A stretch of 64,000 nucleotides of DNA from Aurelia coerulea (GCA_039566865.1 CM076948.1:23323001-23387000), one strand, 5' to 3'. Shown: positions 34,701-40,339, counted from the stretch's first letter. Program-made: numbers and translations. Notes: generated by a model from the sequence alone, not told the origin.

Positions 34701-36471
34701 TGAAAGCCATTCGAGTCGGCAGATATCTCAAAATTGTTGGTTTGAACTCGGAAGAATCAAAAGACGATTCGTTTCCCGAAAATGGAGTTCATTATCAACA
34801 AAAATGGGTTGTCAGGATGAAAAACCATTGCCCAGACTACTTTAGCTGAAAACATGACCCTTCTCTAGACCAATATTGTCAAATATAATACCCTTTGCTA
34901 GACCGTAACTACACCAAGATTGCGAAAAAATATACCCTTGGTTAGACTACCGAAAAAGTATACCCTTGCTCGCGGCACATCCCCAGGTACCTTTTCTATG
35001 GAAGAACCCCCCCAAGTGGTTATTTAAAAAAATGCTTCTTTGTCTTTCTTTGAATTGAAGACCCGAAAGAAAGTTTATGTGCTTTTCCGTACATCTACCG
35101 TGAACTTTCTTAATAATTTCATTAATTTCACAATGACAGAATTTTTTGCGTTCCAACCAGCAAGGACAGATAATGTTGCAATAGGATCCGTTACTTTGTA
35201 TTGACACCCAAGTACAAAACGATTAGCGATCGCAGATAAAGGGAATTCTATGCCCGTTCAGTCAAATCATAAACAAAAACAATGGAAGTCGCAAGAATTG
35301 CTCGGAAACCCAGCTAGCTAGCCCACTCATTGTCAATGAAAACATTGGTTTCTAAGAGCAAACACGAGCATATATCCAAAGAAGAAGAATATATCTAAAC
35401 TTCTGCCTCTGGGATTTTATTTGTTTGGTTCAGAAGCAGATTGATAGGCGATTCAATTCTCCTATTATTTGGGGTATAATTAAAACACTTACTGCTCATT
35501 TTCTGAACCAAACAAATGAAATGCCCGAGGTAATATCTCATGTTTTCTCATAAAATCCATTTCTGAACGACAAATTTCTGCTGTCTGCTTACCATCATAT
35601 ATTAGACCTTCATAAACTAAAGTTTTCTGCGAAATTTGTCCCCGTTCCCTCCATCTATTTTGAAGCTACGATGGTTTGGATATGGGGGATTTTCTGCAGA
35701 AAGCCTCTTTCGAAAACATGCAAGAACGGATGAAAACGACGAGCAAAATTTTCTTGGTTTTCCTTCTTTACAATAATGACACTTACATGCATTCGTGTAG
35801 TTTGCCCTTGGAAGAATGGAATCCCCGGGATAAGTTATTCAATTCAATTCAATTTTCTTCGTAGAATACAAAACCTAATACAATATACGCTTATCAAAAA
35901 GTTGTATTCTACACGACCCAAGAAAAGCTAGCTTATTCGTACCAGGGGGATGCTTGTTCATCCTCCCAAGGTGATATCATGTGCTAAAGCGTGTTCAAGT
36001 CATTGCTGTAATGTAAAAGTATCAGGGAAATTTACTCTGATTTTAGTATCTTTTCAAAATTTTCTCGAAGGGATATTCTTGAGAAAATCCCCTGTAAAAT
36101 CTGAATGGAGTTACCGATTTCCGCCAAGAAAACTTCTGAAAAATAATTGAGCATGATGGCTATTCGGTCAGATATCGCAAAATATCATTGCTTATATATT
36201 TAGGAAGCAGAAGCCTTTCAAAAGCCGGACCTTTTTTGACTCACCCGGTGTATGAAGTTTTACGGTTTATTTTATAATTTTTGCAGAATTCCGCAAGACA
36301 AGCAATCCTGAAGAAGGGGATTCAGAAGAAGGCGTAGAACACAGTGAAACATTCTTTGAAAGAACTGCTGACAGACCTACAAAATCAGACATTATTAAAA
36401 AGGTTGTAATAGCTTCACTTTCATTTTCAACCATAGTTATATCTTTTATAGTGAAAATGATTTATGGTTGA
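9370..36471 (+). CDS. SLC47A1: MATE-type multidrug and toxin extrusion transporter, 15 exons, N-terminus missing
   Basis: Proton-coupled exporter of organic cations, expected in the plasma membrane. Fifteen phase-compatible exons with GT/AG borders join to about 594 residues, close to vertebrate SLC47A1 (about 570): 9370-9811, 11194-11236, 12485-12529, 13400-13497, 16744-16841, 17543-17656, 19285-19352, 20427-20535, 22054-22129, 24383-24452, 26022-26154, 27356-27393, 27742-27798, 30814-31021, 36287-36471. Two MatE repeats are seen. Signature stretches include GWSLECL, AAAVRVGNFLGSG and VVRGIGFQKYGAIVN. The acidic residues of the transport path (human E273, E278, E300, E389) appear as VE-C, FE-LG, TEQACQ and LLDGAQ; the last is a conservative E-to-D change. 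The C-terminus has an acidic cytosolic loop, then a final hydrophobic helix, as in 13-helix animal MATEs. The start codon exon was not found. Introns are swollen by MITEs. Confidence 0.92.
9957..10378. mobile_element. MITE with TCTCTATTAAGCCCC ends (intron)
   Basis: Left end CTCTCTATTAAGCCCC and right end GGGGCTTAATAGAGAC are inverted copies. Further copies of CTCTCTAATAAGCCC lie just inside both ends. No coding content; target duplication not resolved. Confidence 0.6.
10486..10760. mobile_element. MITE with ACATGTATCCAGATA ends (intron)
   Basis: Left CCACATGTATCCAGATACTT and right ATATCCAGATACATGTAGAG are inverted. The interior AAAGCTCCGTTTTCACC...AGATCCACTCTAGAG recurs at about 25697-25860. 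Confidence 0.55.
11194..11236 (+). CDS. SLC47A1: MATE exon b
   Basis: 43 bp between TTTTCAG and GTAAGT. It completes an Ile codon and encodes LAGQFTICYIPALF, the start of TM4 (IPAL motif of the family). Confidence 0.9.
11332..11572. mobile_element. Foldback hairpin element (intron)
   Basis: The left half (TTCCCTTTACGG..GTTCCTGGATCCGCC..) and right half (GGCGGATCCAGGAA..ACCGTAAAGGGAA) are inverted copies over about 110 bp each, meeting near 11445. The open frame 11339-11590 is a by-product of the palindrome, not a gene. Confidence 0.7.
11823..12185. mobile_element. Nearly perfect 170-bp-arm hairpin element with 7-bp target duplication (intron)
   Basis: Left arm 11823-11992 and right arm 12016-12185 are both 170 bp and near-identical inverted copies (start CACAGGAAGCCCACATTAC), separated by a 23-bp loop. 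A perfect 7-bp direct repeat CACACAT flanks the element (11816-11822 and 12186-12192). The very low arm divergence suggests recent insertion or arm homogenisation. Confidence 0.85.
12485..12529 (+). CDS. SLC47A1: MATE exon c
   Basis: 45 bp, phase 0 at both ends, acceptor TTGCAG, donor GTATGT. Encodes CFVLYNILVRYLACQ, the end of TM4 and the NxLxRYLxxQ loop typical of MATE proteins. Confidence 0.9.
12600..13285. repeat. Fragments of two MITE families in intron
   Basis: About 12607-12990 matches one arm of the 9-bp-duplication MITE at 32850-33445 (ACAAGGATAGATTTTGTAACAC...). About 12990-13262 matches the interior and right arm of an AGCATAGGTTCC-type relative (TTTCAAGCCATTCAATTTAG..ACACCCACCTTTTTAAAG). 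Both are truncated. Confidence 0.55.
13400..13497 (+). CDS. SLC47A1: MATE exon d
   Basis: 98 bp, acceptor TTTCTAG, donor GTGAGT, in phase 0 and out phase 2. Encodes KIVYPTVYGSLFAFLINGI and CCYLFVYVFKWGV, equivalent to TM5 and the following hairpin. Confidence 0.9.
13972..14312. mobile_element. Probable G/C-run MITE (intron)
   Basis: CCCCTGGGGGGGGGGGTACC at the left and GAACCCCCCCTCTCCCGGGG..TCCCTGGG at the right resemble the ends of the elements at 3921 and 4613. The inverted repeat is imperfect, and GTAATT appears on both flanks but not as a clean duplication. Confidence 0.45.
14313..15500. other. Intronic DNA without recognised features
   Basis: About 1.2 kb of unique-looking AT-rich intron. 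No supportable gene, repeat or hairpin of note. Confidence 0.4.
15501..15910. mobile_element. MITE with GAAACTTTCGCG subterminal repeats (intron)
   Basis: Left end TAAGGGAGGAAACTTTCGCG and right end CGCGGAAGTTTCTTCCCCTA are inverted. The motif AAACTTTCGCG or its complement recurs several times near both ends. A partial copy is present at about 19405-19668. Confidence 0.6.
15945..16575. mobile_element. Possible MITE with TCCGTTTTCAAATGTCTCC repeats (intron)
   Basis: A sequence close to TTTCCATTACTCCGTTTTCAA occurs at both ends (about 15947 and 16540) and in modified form inside (about 15970, 16410 and 16505). The repeats are mostly in one direction, so the class is uncertain. Confidence 0.35.
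16744..16841 (+). CDS. SLC47A1: MATE exon e
   Basis: 98 bp, acceptor ATTGTAG, donor GTAAGG, in phase 2 and out phase 1. Encodes GGALAVDVAFLSCCLFILIF and IRVKKLHTNSW, the TM6 region. Confidence 0.9.
17010..17250. repeat. Arm fragment of the ACAAGGACAG MITE family (intron)
   Basis: The stretch ending ..TTGTGTTACAAAATCTGTCCTTGT matches the right arm of the intact element at 32850-33445. The left arm is not adjacent. Confidence 0.5.
17427..17476. repeat. 14-bp-stem hairpin CTCGTCCCCAGGGC (intron)
   Basis: CTCGTCCCCAGGGC at 17427-17440 and GCCCTGGGGACGAG at 17463-17476 form a perfect 14-bp stem with a 22-nt loop. Possibly the core of a tiny MITE. Confidence 0.6.
17543..17656 (+). CDS. SLC47A1: MATE exon f (TM7 acidic motif)
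   Basis: 114 bp, acceptor TTTGTAG, donor GTAATT, phases 1/1. Encodes GWSLECLSGWKEFAYLALPC then FGIVEVECLSFELGIIYL. The two glutamates in VEC and FEL line up with the essential TM7 pair of human MATE1 (E273 and E278). Confidence 0.92.
17657..18322. other. Intronic DNA, nothing firmly recognised
   Basis: An open frame at 17855-18220 has no recognisable domain and no splice context that fits the transporter, so I leave it uncalled. Confidence 0.35.
18323..19222. mobile_element. Non-autonomous element with GGGGCAATTGTAACA repeats (intron)
   Basis: The left end TAGGGGAGACCAGGGTCAATT and right end AATTGTCCCCGGTTTTCCCTCTA are roughly inverted. The motif (G)GGGCAATTGTRACA and its complement recur at about 18520, 18535, 18828, 18843 and 19180. 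An alternative right end is at 18870 (GCCCCTGACCTGGTC). No coding content. Confidence 0.5.
19285..19352 (+). CDS. SLC47A1: MATE exon g
   Basis: 68 bp, acceptor GTCCAG, donor GTAAGT, in phase 1 and out phase 0. Encodes IIGRTEQACQIILCYIAGLI, equivalent to TM8; the Glu in TEQACQ aligns with E300 of human MATE1. Confidence 0.9.
19405..20015. repeat. Partial MITE copies (GAAACTTTCGCG type, then CAGGGTGTCCC type)
   Basis: 19405-19668 resembles one half of the element at 15501-15910. At 19670 a TA-flanked CAGGGTGTCCCAAAAC end begins a Tc1/mariner-like MITE. It matches the left half of 59738-60307 and breaks off near a TTTCTTTC repeat at about 20005. Confidence 0.55.
20239..20396. repeat. Hairpin element around GACTCGACT...AGTCGAGTC (intron)
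   Basis: Left AGACTCGACTGGTTTTCTGG..AATCGAATTGAGTTGAAT and right ATTCAACTCAATTCGATT..GCAGTCGAGTCTG are inverted copies. About 158 bp, ending 30 bp before exon h. Confidence 0.6.
20427..20535 (+). CDS. SLC47A1: MATE exon h
   Basis: 109 bp, acceptor TTTTCAG, donor GTATGT, phase 0 to 1. Encodes ISFGISIAAAVRVGNFLGSG and HPARAKRAMKVSLMFT. AAAVRVGNxLGxG is one of the strongest signatures of the MATE family (TM9/TM10). Confidence 0.95.
20845..21114. mobile_element. MITE containing TTAGGG telomere-type repeats (intron)
   Basis: A perfect 18-bp terminal inverted repeat, CTGCACTTTAGCGGACCA at 20845-20862 and its complement at 21097-21114, encloses degenerate then pure TTAGGG repeats. Target duplication was not resolved. 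The TIR pair shows the repeats are the interior of a mobile element rather than a relic of a chromosome end. Confidence 0.8.
20890..21052 (+). repeat. TTAGGG array inside the MITE
   Basis: Degenerate copies (GTTAGGGTCAGGGTTAGG, GTTAGTTAGGG) from about 20900 grade into an uninterrupted run of TTAGGG from about 20983 to 21050. All copies have the G-rich strand on plus. Confidence 0.95.
21459..21588. mobile_element. Snapback MITE TAGACTTATGACG with 9-bp target duplication (intron)
   Basis: 130 bp starting TAGACTTATGACGATGAGTC and ending GACTCATCGTCATAAGTCTA. A perfect 9-bp direct repeat GTACGGTTG flanks it (21450-21458 and 21589-21597). The subterminal motif CTTGTTTCCCTGTGCTCT also appears in the hairpins at 50335-50420, 59279-59530 and (variant) 11823-12185. 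Confidence 0.85.
22054..22129 (+). CDS. SLC47A1: MATE exon i
   Basis: 76 bp, acceptor CTCCTAG, donor GTATGT, in phase 1 and out phase 2. Encodes LITLMFGLLLIVSKDVIAYL then FTRD, the TM10 region and the FTxD loop. An in-frame TAA just upstream supports this acceptor rather than the CAG at about 22016. Confidence 0.88.
22277..22803. mobile_element. AGCATAGGTTCC MITE copy 1, 9-bp target duplication (intron)
   Basis: Long inverted ends (AGCATTAGGTTCCAGATCTT and AAGATTTGGAACCTATGCT with small indels) extend well over 100 bp. A perfect 9-bp direct repeat CTGTGGCAG lies at 22268-22276 and 22804-22812. Other copies: 24898-25422, 40769-41297 and 53126-53646. Confidence 0.88.
22925..23765. mobile_element. 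Tc1/mariner-like MITE (GGGTGTCCCAAAA family, intron)
   Basis: Left CAAGTTGTCCCAAAAAATTG and right TTTTTTTGGGACAGCCTG are inverted, with TA on both sides (22923-22924 and 23766-23767). The extended ends hold GTGCCCCGTTTG and CAAACGGGGCAC. Relatives lie at 19670 and 59738. Confidence 0.7.
23960..24245. repeat. Fragment of the AAAGGGGCTCTGTC MITE family (intron)
   Basis: The right end AGACAGAGCCCCTTTAAG near 24228-24245 matches the ends of the elements at 40008 and 43197. The left end is not clear. Confidence 0.4.
24383..24452 (+). CDS. SLC47A1: MATE exon j
   Basis: 70 bp, acceptor ATTTCAG, donor GTAAGC, in phase 2 and out phase 0. Encodes EVINMTAKAIPLISFAQLLD then GAQ (TM11). The Asp in LLDGAQ is at the place of the fourth transport-path glutamate (E389) of human MATE1. 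Confidence 0.9.
24530..24571 (+). repeat. GTTT microsatellite
   Basis: Run of TTTG units about 40 bp long within intron. Confidence 0.9.
24898..25422. mobile_element. AGCATAGGTTCC MITE copy 2, 9-bp target duplication (intron)
   Basis: 525 bp starting AGCATAGGTTCCAAATC and ending GATTTGGAACCTATGCT. A perfect 9-bp duplication TATAAGATA lies at 24889-24897 and 25423-25431. Internal CTACCGTTGGACTT and AAGTCCAACGGTAG show the inverted arms reach over 100 bp inward. Confidence 0.9.
25510..25695 (+). mobile_element. Solo 3' tail of the LINE family
   Basis: GGGGTAGACACAGTCTTTTG..CCCAGTAGTATTGTAGAGTA matches the 3' UTR end of the LINE at 6782-7880. It ends in an AT-rich ATATAATAAAA tail. The coding part is absent. 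Confidence 0.6.
25697..25862. repeat. MITE fragment related to 10486-10760
   Basis: AAAGCTCCGTTTTCACC..AAAGATCCACTCTAGAGAG and the AAAATATCCGG right part match the element at 10486. Confidence 0.5.
26022..26154 (+). CDS. SLC47A1: MATE exon k
   Basis: 133 bp, acceptor CTTGCAG, donor GTAAGA, phase 0 to 1. Encodes IVLMGVVRGIGFQKYGAIVN then FIGFICVATPTYSVLIFVAR. The VxRGxGxQKxGAxVN motif is the C-lobe hallmark of eukaryotic MATE transporters (TM11 end, TM12). Confidence 0.95.
26211..26885. mobile_element. Tc1/mariner-like MITE, right end missing (intron)
   Basis: TA then CAGGGTATCCCAAAAACATG begins a copy matching 33539-34321 (shared AAATCTGATCAGTAGTTGCTGATTT). It loses similarity near 26880, where another repeat starts. 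Confidence 0.6.
26903..27310. repeat. Diverged relative of the AGCATAGGTTCC MITE (intron)
   Basis: CATAGGGCTCAAATCTTTAAAAAGG at the left resembles the family end. The interior matches the fragment at 12990-13262, but no closing inverted end is present. Confidence 0.45.
27356..27393 (+). CDS. SLC47A1: MATE exon l
   Basis: 38-bp microexon-sized piece, acceptor TTTGCAG, donor GTAAAT, in phase 1 and out phase 0. Encodes FWTGMSIGVAVQ, aligning with the G(L/F)W(S/T)G start of the last core helix. Confidence 0.88.
27394..27741. other. Short intron, nothing recognised
   Basis: Contains CAACAACAAC-rich low-complexity DNA near 27520-27600 but no gene or clear repeat family. Confidence 0.4.
27742..27798 (+). 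CDS. SLC47A1: MATE exon m
   Basis: 57 bp, acceptor TTTTAG, donor GTAAGT after AAAGTA, phase 0. Encodes VISVSIILHKTDWEFQSKV; the IxLxxTDWxxQ stretch ends the membrane core. Confidence 0.88.
28160..29185 (-). pseudogene. Reverse transcriptase C-terminal fragment of a second LINE
   Basis: On the minus strand the open frame starts abruptly at the catalytic motif NYADDTTIY (about 29180-29150) and continues through LEKDTTELSKWFEQNCMKLN and KCHLLVLG, then the thumb and C-terminal region to a stop at 28322-28324. This is typical of a jockey/CR1-like LINE. Fingers and endonuclease are missing. The 3' end is a TTATTA-type microsatellite (28163-28232), not poly(A), so it is a different family from 6782-7880. 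The longer open frame up to 29353 begins in the surrounding TIR element, so its first ~55 residues are chimeric. Not functional. Confidence 0.85.
28163..28232. repeat. TAA microsatellite forming the LINE 3' tail
   Basis: Runs of TAA with TATAA interruptions; on the minus strand it directly follows the LINE 3' UTR. Confidence 0.85.
29885..30062 (-). mobile_element. Solo 3' tail of the LINE family, minus strand
   Basis: TACAATACTACAAAAACGAT..GGGGAGCAAAAGATCATGACTACCCC is the reverse complement of the UTR end at about 7740-7800. A T-run at about 29884-29891 corresponds to the A-tail. Confidence 0.6.
30250..30750. repeat. Diverged copy related to the AAAGGGGCTCTGTC family (intron)
   Basis: GACAGTTACTTTTTGGTGGC and GAACTACAGAAACCAATAG match the interiors of 40008-40328 and 43197-43517. 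The ends are not preserved. Confidence 0.45.
30814..31021 (+). CDS. SLC47A1: MATE exon n (acidic cytosolic loop)
   Basis: 208 bp, acceptor TTTTTCAG, donor probably G|GTTGGT, phase 0 to 1. Encodes ARERSGVAALETNSDDDTEH then an acidic serine-rich stretch through ESELNLL and SNYEEENEE to LVSSG. Vertebrate MATEs also have a long variable loop here before the last helix. The donor is weak; reading on would end at a stop at 31105-31107, giving a shorter form without the final helix. Confidence 0.8.
31569..32421. mobile_element. TA-flanked MITE, CCGGGTGAGTCAGAAAAAAG family copy 1 (intron)
   Basis: Ends CCGGGTGAGTCAGAAAAAAG and CTTTTTTCTGACTCACCCGG are inverted; TA flanks both sides. Contains a TTTC microsatellite at about 31726-31762. 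TA duplication and short TIRs suggest Tc1/mariner. Confidence 0.8.
31726..31762. repeat. TTTC microsatellite
   Basis: Nine or so TTTC units. Confidence 0.9.
32850..33445. mobile_element. AACAAGGACAG MITE with 9-bp target duplication (intron)
   Basis: 596 bp starting AACAAGGACAGATTTGGTAA and ending TTACAAAATCTGTCCTTGTT, with inverted arms of roughly 250 bp. A perfect 9-bp duplication ACCAAAATA lies at 32841-32849 and 33446-33454. Fragments of the same family occur at 12607, 17010, 24475 and 35190-35560. Confidence 0.88.
33539..34321. mobile_element. Tc1/mariner-like MITE CAGGGTGTCCC, complete (intron)
   Basis: 783 bp with ends CAGGGTGTCCCAAAAAACATG and CATGTTTTTGGGACACCCTG, flanked by TA. 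No transposase ORF. Confidence 0.8.
34408..34533. mobile_element. GTCTGTCTC MITE copy (intron)
   Basis: AGTCTGTCTCAAATTAGATG and CATCTGATTTGAGACAGACT are inverted ends about 125 bp apart. Matches the copy in the LINE at 7564-7684. Confidence 0.75.
34544..35019. mobile_element. G-run MITE with ATACCCTTGGCTAGAC repeats (intron)
   Basis: Starts CACAGGGGGGGGGCTCTT and ends GAACCCCCCCAAGTGG, flanked by the 7-bp repeat TTATTTA (34537-34543 and 35020-35026; AT-rich, so weaker evidence). Six or more same-direction motifs near ATACCCTTGGCTAGAC fill the interior, the same design as 3921-4317 and 4613-4941. Confidence 0.65.
35190..36252. repeat. Rearranged MITE debris (intron)
   Basis: 35190-35560 carries part of the AACAAGGACAG family. 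From about 35640 to 36250 lie rearranged pieces of the CCGGGTGAGTCA family (GGGGGATTTTCTGCAGAAAG, GTGCTAAAGCGTG), closing with GACTCACCCGG at 36238-36248. Confidence 0.5.
36287..36471 (+). CDS. SLC47A1: MATE terminal exon (last helix and stop)
   Basis: 185 bp, acceptor TTTTTGCAG, in phase 1, stop TGA at 36469-36471. Encodes FRKTSNPEEGDSEEGVEHSE, then TKSDIIKKVVIASLSFSTI and VISFIVKMIYG. The final 20 hydrophobic residues form the extra C-terminal helix (TM13) of animal MATEs. A GT after AAAAAG could act as a donor, but reading through gives the expected helix. Confidence 0.88.
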
Positions 36472-36745
36472 TATAAGAGTGAAGAGCATCTTTGACCGAT
36501 GGGGCGGTCGCAAGAAATTTTCCATTCATACTGCAGGAAATTTCCAAACAATATCCCTTTTCATGTATCATGTTTTGTTTCCCCATTTGTTTGTACAAAT
36601 TAAAAACATAACTAAAGCCAAACAAATGTAGCTTGTATCTCATGTACCATTTATATTCATTGTGTATGTCACAAGTATAAGATCAACAAATTTCTGGTTT
36701 TTCCCGCATGTTTTTCAGGCATCATAACTATACCGGGTGAGCTAA

Positions 36746-36779
36746 AATAAACTATGCACGTTTGGCAGGCCACAATAAA
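36746..36779 (+). terminator. SLC47A1: Candidate poly(A) signals of the MATE gene
   Basis: AATAAA occurs at 36746-36751 and 36774-36779, about 275-305 bp after the stop. No downstream GU-rich element was verified. Confidence 0.35.
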
Positions 36780-36891
36780 TCGGACACTTGACCGATTTTG
36801 AAGATTTATGACTTAATCGCAAGAAGTTTTCCATTCATACCGTCCTGCAGGAAATTTCCAAACTATGACTTAATTTATGATCTATGACCTT

Positions 36892-38985
36892 TAGCCTTAC
36901 TTTTTGGTCCAAATCAGAATCTTCAAAATCGGCTCATTTCAAGGAAAAAGGTAAGCCTATTGCCTTACTTTTTGGTCGAAAATCAGAATCTTCTAAATCG
37001 GCTAATTTTAAGGAAAAAGGTAAGCCCATTGCCTTACTTTTTGGTCCAAAATCAGAATCTTCGAAATCGGCTAATTTCAAGGAAAAAGGTAAGCCTATAG
37101 CCTTACTTTTTGGTCGAATATCAGAATCTTCAAAATCGGCTAATTTCAAGGAAAAAGGTAAGCCTATAGCCTTACTTTTTGGTCGAATATCAGAATCTTC
37201 AAAATCGGCTAATTTCAAAGAAAAAGGTAAGCCCATAGCCTTACTTTTTGGTCGAATATCAGAATCTTCAAAATCGGCTAATTTCAAGGAAAAAGGTAAG
37301 CCTATAGCCTTACTTTTTGGTCGAATATCAGAATCTTCAAAATCGGCTAATTTCAAGGAAAAAGGTAAGCCTATAGCCTTACTTTTTGGTCGAATATCAG
37401 AATCTTCAAAATCGGCTAATTTCAAGGAAAAAGGTAAGCCTATAGCCTTACTTTTTGGTCGAATATCAGAATCTTCAAAATCGGCTAATTTCAAGGAAAA
37501 AGGTAAGCCTATAGCCTTACTTTTTGGTCGAATATCAGAATCTTCAAAATCGGCTAATTTCAAGGAAAAAGGTAAGCCTATAGCCTTACTTTTTGGTCCA
37601 AAATCAGAATCTTCTAAATCGGCTAATTTTAAGGAAAAAGGTAAGCCTATTGCCTTACTTTTTGGTCGAAAATCAGAATCTTCGAAATCGGCTAATGTTA
37701 GGGAAAAGGTAAGCCTATTGCCTTACTTTTTGGTCGAAAATCAGAATCTTCGAAATCGGCTAATGTTAGGAAAAAGGTAAGCCTATAGCCTTACTTTTTG
37801 GTCCAAAATCAGAATCTTCTAAATCGGCTAATTTTAAGGAAAAAGGTAAGCCTATTGCCTTACTTTTTGGTCGAAAATCAGAATCTTCGAAATCGGCTAA
37901 TGTTAGGGAAAAGGTAAGCCTATTGCCTTACTTTTTGGTCGAAAATCAGAATCTTCGAAATCGGCTAATGTTAGGGAAAAGGTAAGCCTATTGCCTTACT
38001 TTTTGGTCCAAAATCAGAATCTTCGAAATCGGCTAATGTTAGGGAAAAGGGTAAGCCTATAGCCTTACTTTTTGGTCCAAAATCAGAATCTTCTAAATCG
38101 GCTAATTTTAAGGAAAAAGGTAAGCCTATTGCCTTACTTTTTGGTCGAAAATCAGAATCTTCAAAATCGGCTAATGTTAGGGAAAAGGGTAAGCCTATAG
38201 CCTTACTTTTTGGTCCAAAATCAGAATTTTCAAAATCGGCTGATTTTAGGGGAAAAGGTAAGCCTATAGCCTTACTTTTTGGTCCAAAATCAGAATTTTC
38301 AAAATCGGCTGATTTTAGGGGAAAAGGTAAGCCTATAGCCTTACTTTTTGGTCCAAAATCAGAATCTTCAAAATCGGCTAATGTTAGGGAAAAGGGTAAG
38401 CCTATAGCCTTACTTTTTGGTCCAAAATCAGAATTTTCAAAATCGGCTAATGTTAGGGAAAAGGGTAAGCCTATAGCCTTACTTTTTGGTCCAAAATCAG
38501 AATTTTCAAAATCGGCTAATGTTAGGGAAAAGGGTAAGCCTATAGCCTTACTTTTTGGTCCAAAATCAGAATCTTCTAAATCGGCTAATTTTAGGGAAAA
38601 GGTAAGCCTATATCCTTACTTTTTGGTCCAAAATCAGAATTTTCAAAATCGGCTAATGTTAGGGAAAAGGGTAAGCCTATAGCCTTACTTTTTGGTCCAA
38701 AATCAGAATCTTCTAAATCGGCTAATTTTAGGGAAAAGGTAAGCCTATAGCCTTACTTTTTGGTTAAAAATCAGAATCTTCGAAATCGGCAAATTTTAGG
38801 GAAAAGGCAAGCATATAGCCTTACTTTTTGCTCCAAAATCAGAATCTTCGAAATGGGTAAATTTTACGAAAAAGGTAAGCCTATAGACTTACTTTTTGGT
38901 CCAAAATTGGCTAATTTTAGGGAAAAAGGCAAGCCTATAGCCTTACTTTTTTGGTTAAGAAAAAAGGTAAGCCTACAGCACCTTT
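36892..38985 (+). repeat. 69-bp tandem satellite, about 30 units
   Basis: Unit GCCTTACTTTTTGGTC..CAGAATCTTC..ATCGGCTAATTT..GGAAAAAGGTAA of 69 bp (68 bp in some units), repeated from just after the MATE gene to about 38985. Units at about 37085-37565 are nearly identical; outer ones diverge (AATTTCAAGG, AATGTTAGGG, GATTTTAGGGG variants). Because 69 is 23 codons, the first ten or so units are open on both strands (36884-37780 plus, 36934-37563 minus). This is a periodicity effect and not good evidence for a protein. Every unit has a splice-donor-like AAAGGTAAGCC. Confidence 0.95.
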
Positions 38986-40007
38986 TTCGAACAAATTTGG
39001 ATTTTGAAAAATTTTGATTTTGAAGATTCTTATTTTCGACCAGAAGGCAAGGCTGTTGGCTTACCATTCCCGCTAAAATTGGGCGATCTGAAAATTCTAA
39101 TTGGTGGAAAAGCAGAATCATAAGAAATCGACCACCTTTAGCGAAAAATTAGATCTACTGCCTTGCTTCTGGTCGAAAATTAGAATCTTTAAAATGGGCT
39201 AGTTTTAGCGAATTTTCTGTCCTGTTCTAGGCACTGTTTTGGGGTAAACTAAATTCAGACTGCCCTTCTCCTTGATAAACTCAACATATTTGCCTGTTTT
39301 CTCTCCAAAGCCAGCCGTCTTTGCGCCATAACAAAAGAAATCCAAGAAAAACAACACATTTTTTCCACTTTCATCATTGCATCAAATAAATTTGGCCGAA
39401 ATGATTAAAAAGAAGAAAACACGAGATATTTACAACTCACATCGAAAAGTCTGTTCCTCTCATCTCATTTCGCCCTCTCTCTTTTCCAGTCTATTCCTTT
39501 CCAAAAATTTCTAAAAACTCAATGGGATCTAAGAAAACTGCCCGGGAAAAATTCGGAAAGTCATGTATTGAATGGAACTCTTAATAGGATCATTACGTTA
39601 GACTGCAGGTTCGATAAAGATGAGTACTGTACACTATGAAATAGATAACACAGTTTGCACATAATTAATAACAGTTATCCGCCCATTTGACTATATTGCT
39701 ATGACAATTTCAAAACACGGCTTTTTCCATTCCAACATCGGGAGTTAGCAACCCCAATTTCAAGGTGTCCTATGCCTTTTTTAGCTACCCATCAATCTCT
39801 ATTGTACTTGCAAGTTTGTTAAAGAAACTTCATTTAAATTGGTCATTTGTAAACAAACTATGGACAACCGTTTGCCTTCATAAGAGATCTGTGATACCTT
39901 CCAAGACAAAACCTGAAAGCAACTTACAAATCTTACTTTGTCCCGAGGTACAGGTATTTTGTTCAGTACCTTAAAGGTACCAAACAAAATTGCGGTACTA
40001 CCTTTAA
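38986..40007. other. Unassigned DNA after the satellite
   Basis: Degraded satellite-like words (AAAATTGGGCGATCTGAAAAT) fade out by about 39230; beyond that no gene or repeat is recognised. A short palindromic GGTACCTTTAAAGGTACC-type stretch lies near 39960-40005. Confidence 0.4.
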
Positions 40008-40328
40008 AGGGGCTCTGTCGTCAAAATGTAAACAAAACGATGATTTTTGCAGTTTTTTGAAAGATGATAACACGCAGGATTTTCGTATTTTTTTCAAAAT
40101 GGAAGTTGTTGTTTGGGCATTAATCCTTGTACTTCACTAAGGAACAAACCAAACATTCATATCTTCTACGATTGCTCGGATATAAGTGGATATTTAACGG
40201 TCACTTTTTGGTGGCTTGGGTGAAGCCACCAAACAAACTGCAGAAAACAATGGACGAACAATGGATAATTGGTGACACGTGCGAGTTTACAGATTTGTTT
40301 ATTGTCTGGCGACGGAGCCCCTTTCATT
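40008..40328. mobile_element. AAAGGGGCTCTGTC MITE copy 1
   Basis: Starts GGGGCTCTGTCGTCAAAATG and ends GGCGACGGAGCCCC. The interior CAAACATTCATATCTTCTACG and GGTGGCTTGGGTGAAGCCACC are shared with 43197-43517. Confidence 0.65.
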
Positions 40329-40339
40329 TGTTCGGCACG

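Noticed and set aside
36934..37563. 209-codon minus-strand open frame in the satellite
   Set aside because: It arises from a 69-bp period that is a multiple of three; both strands are open and there is no start context, domain or non-repeat flank.
36884..38985. CRISPR-like array
   Set aside because: Units are contiguous and similar throughout with no repeat/spacer alternation, and the window is an animal genome.
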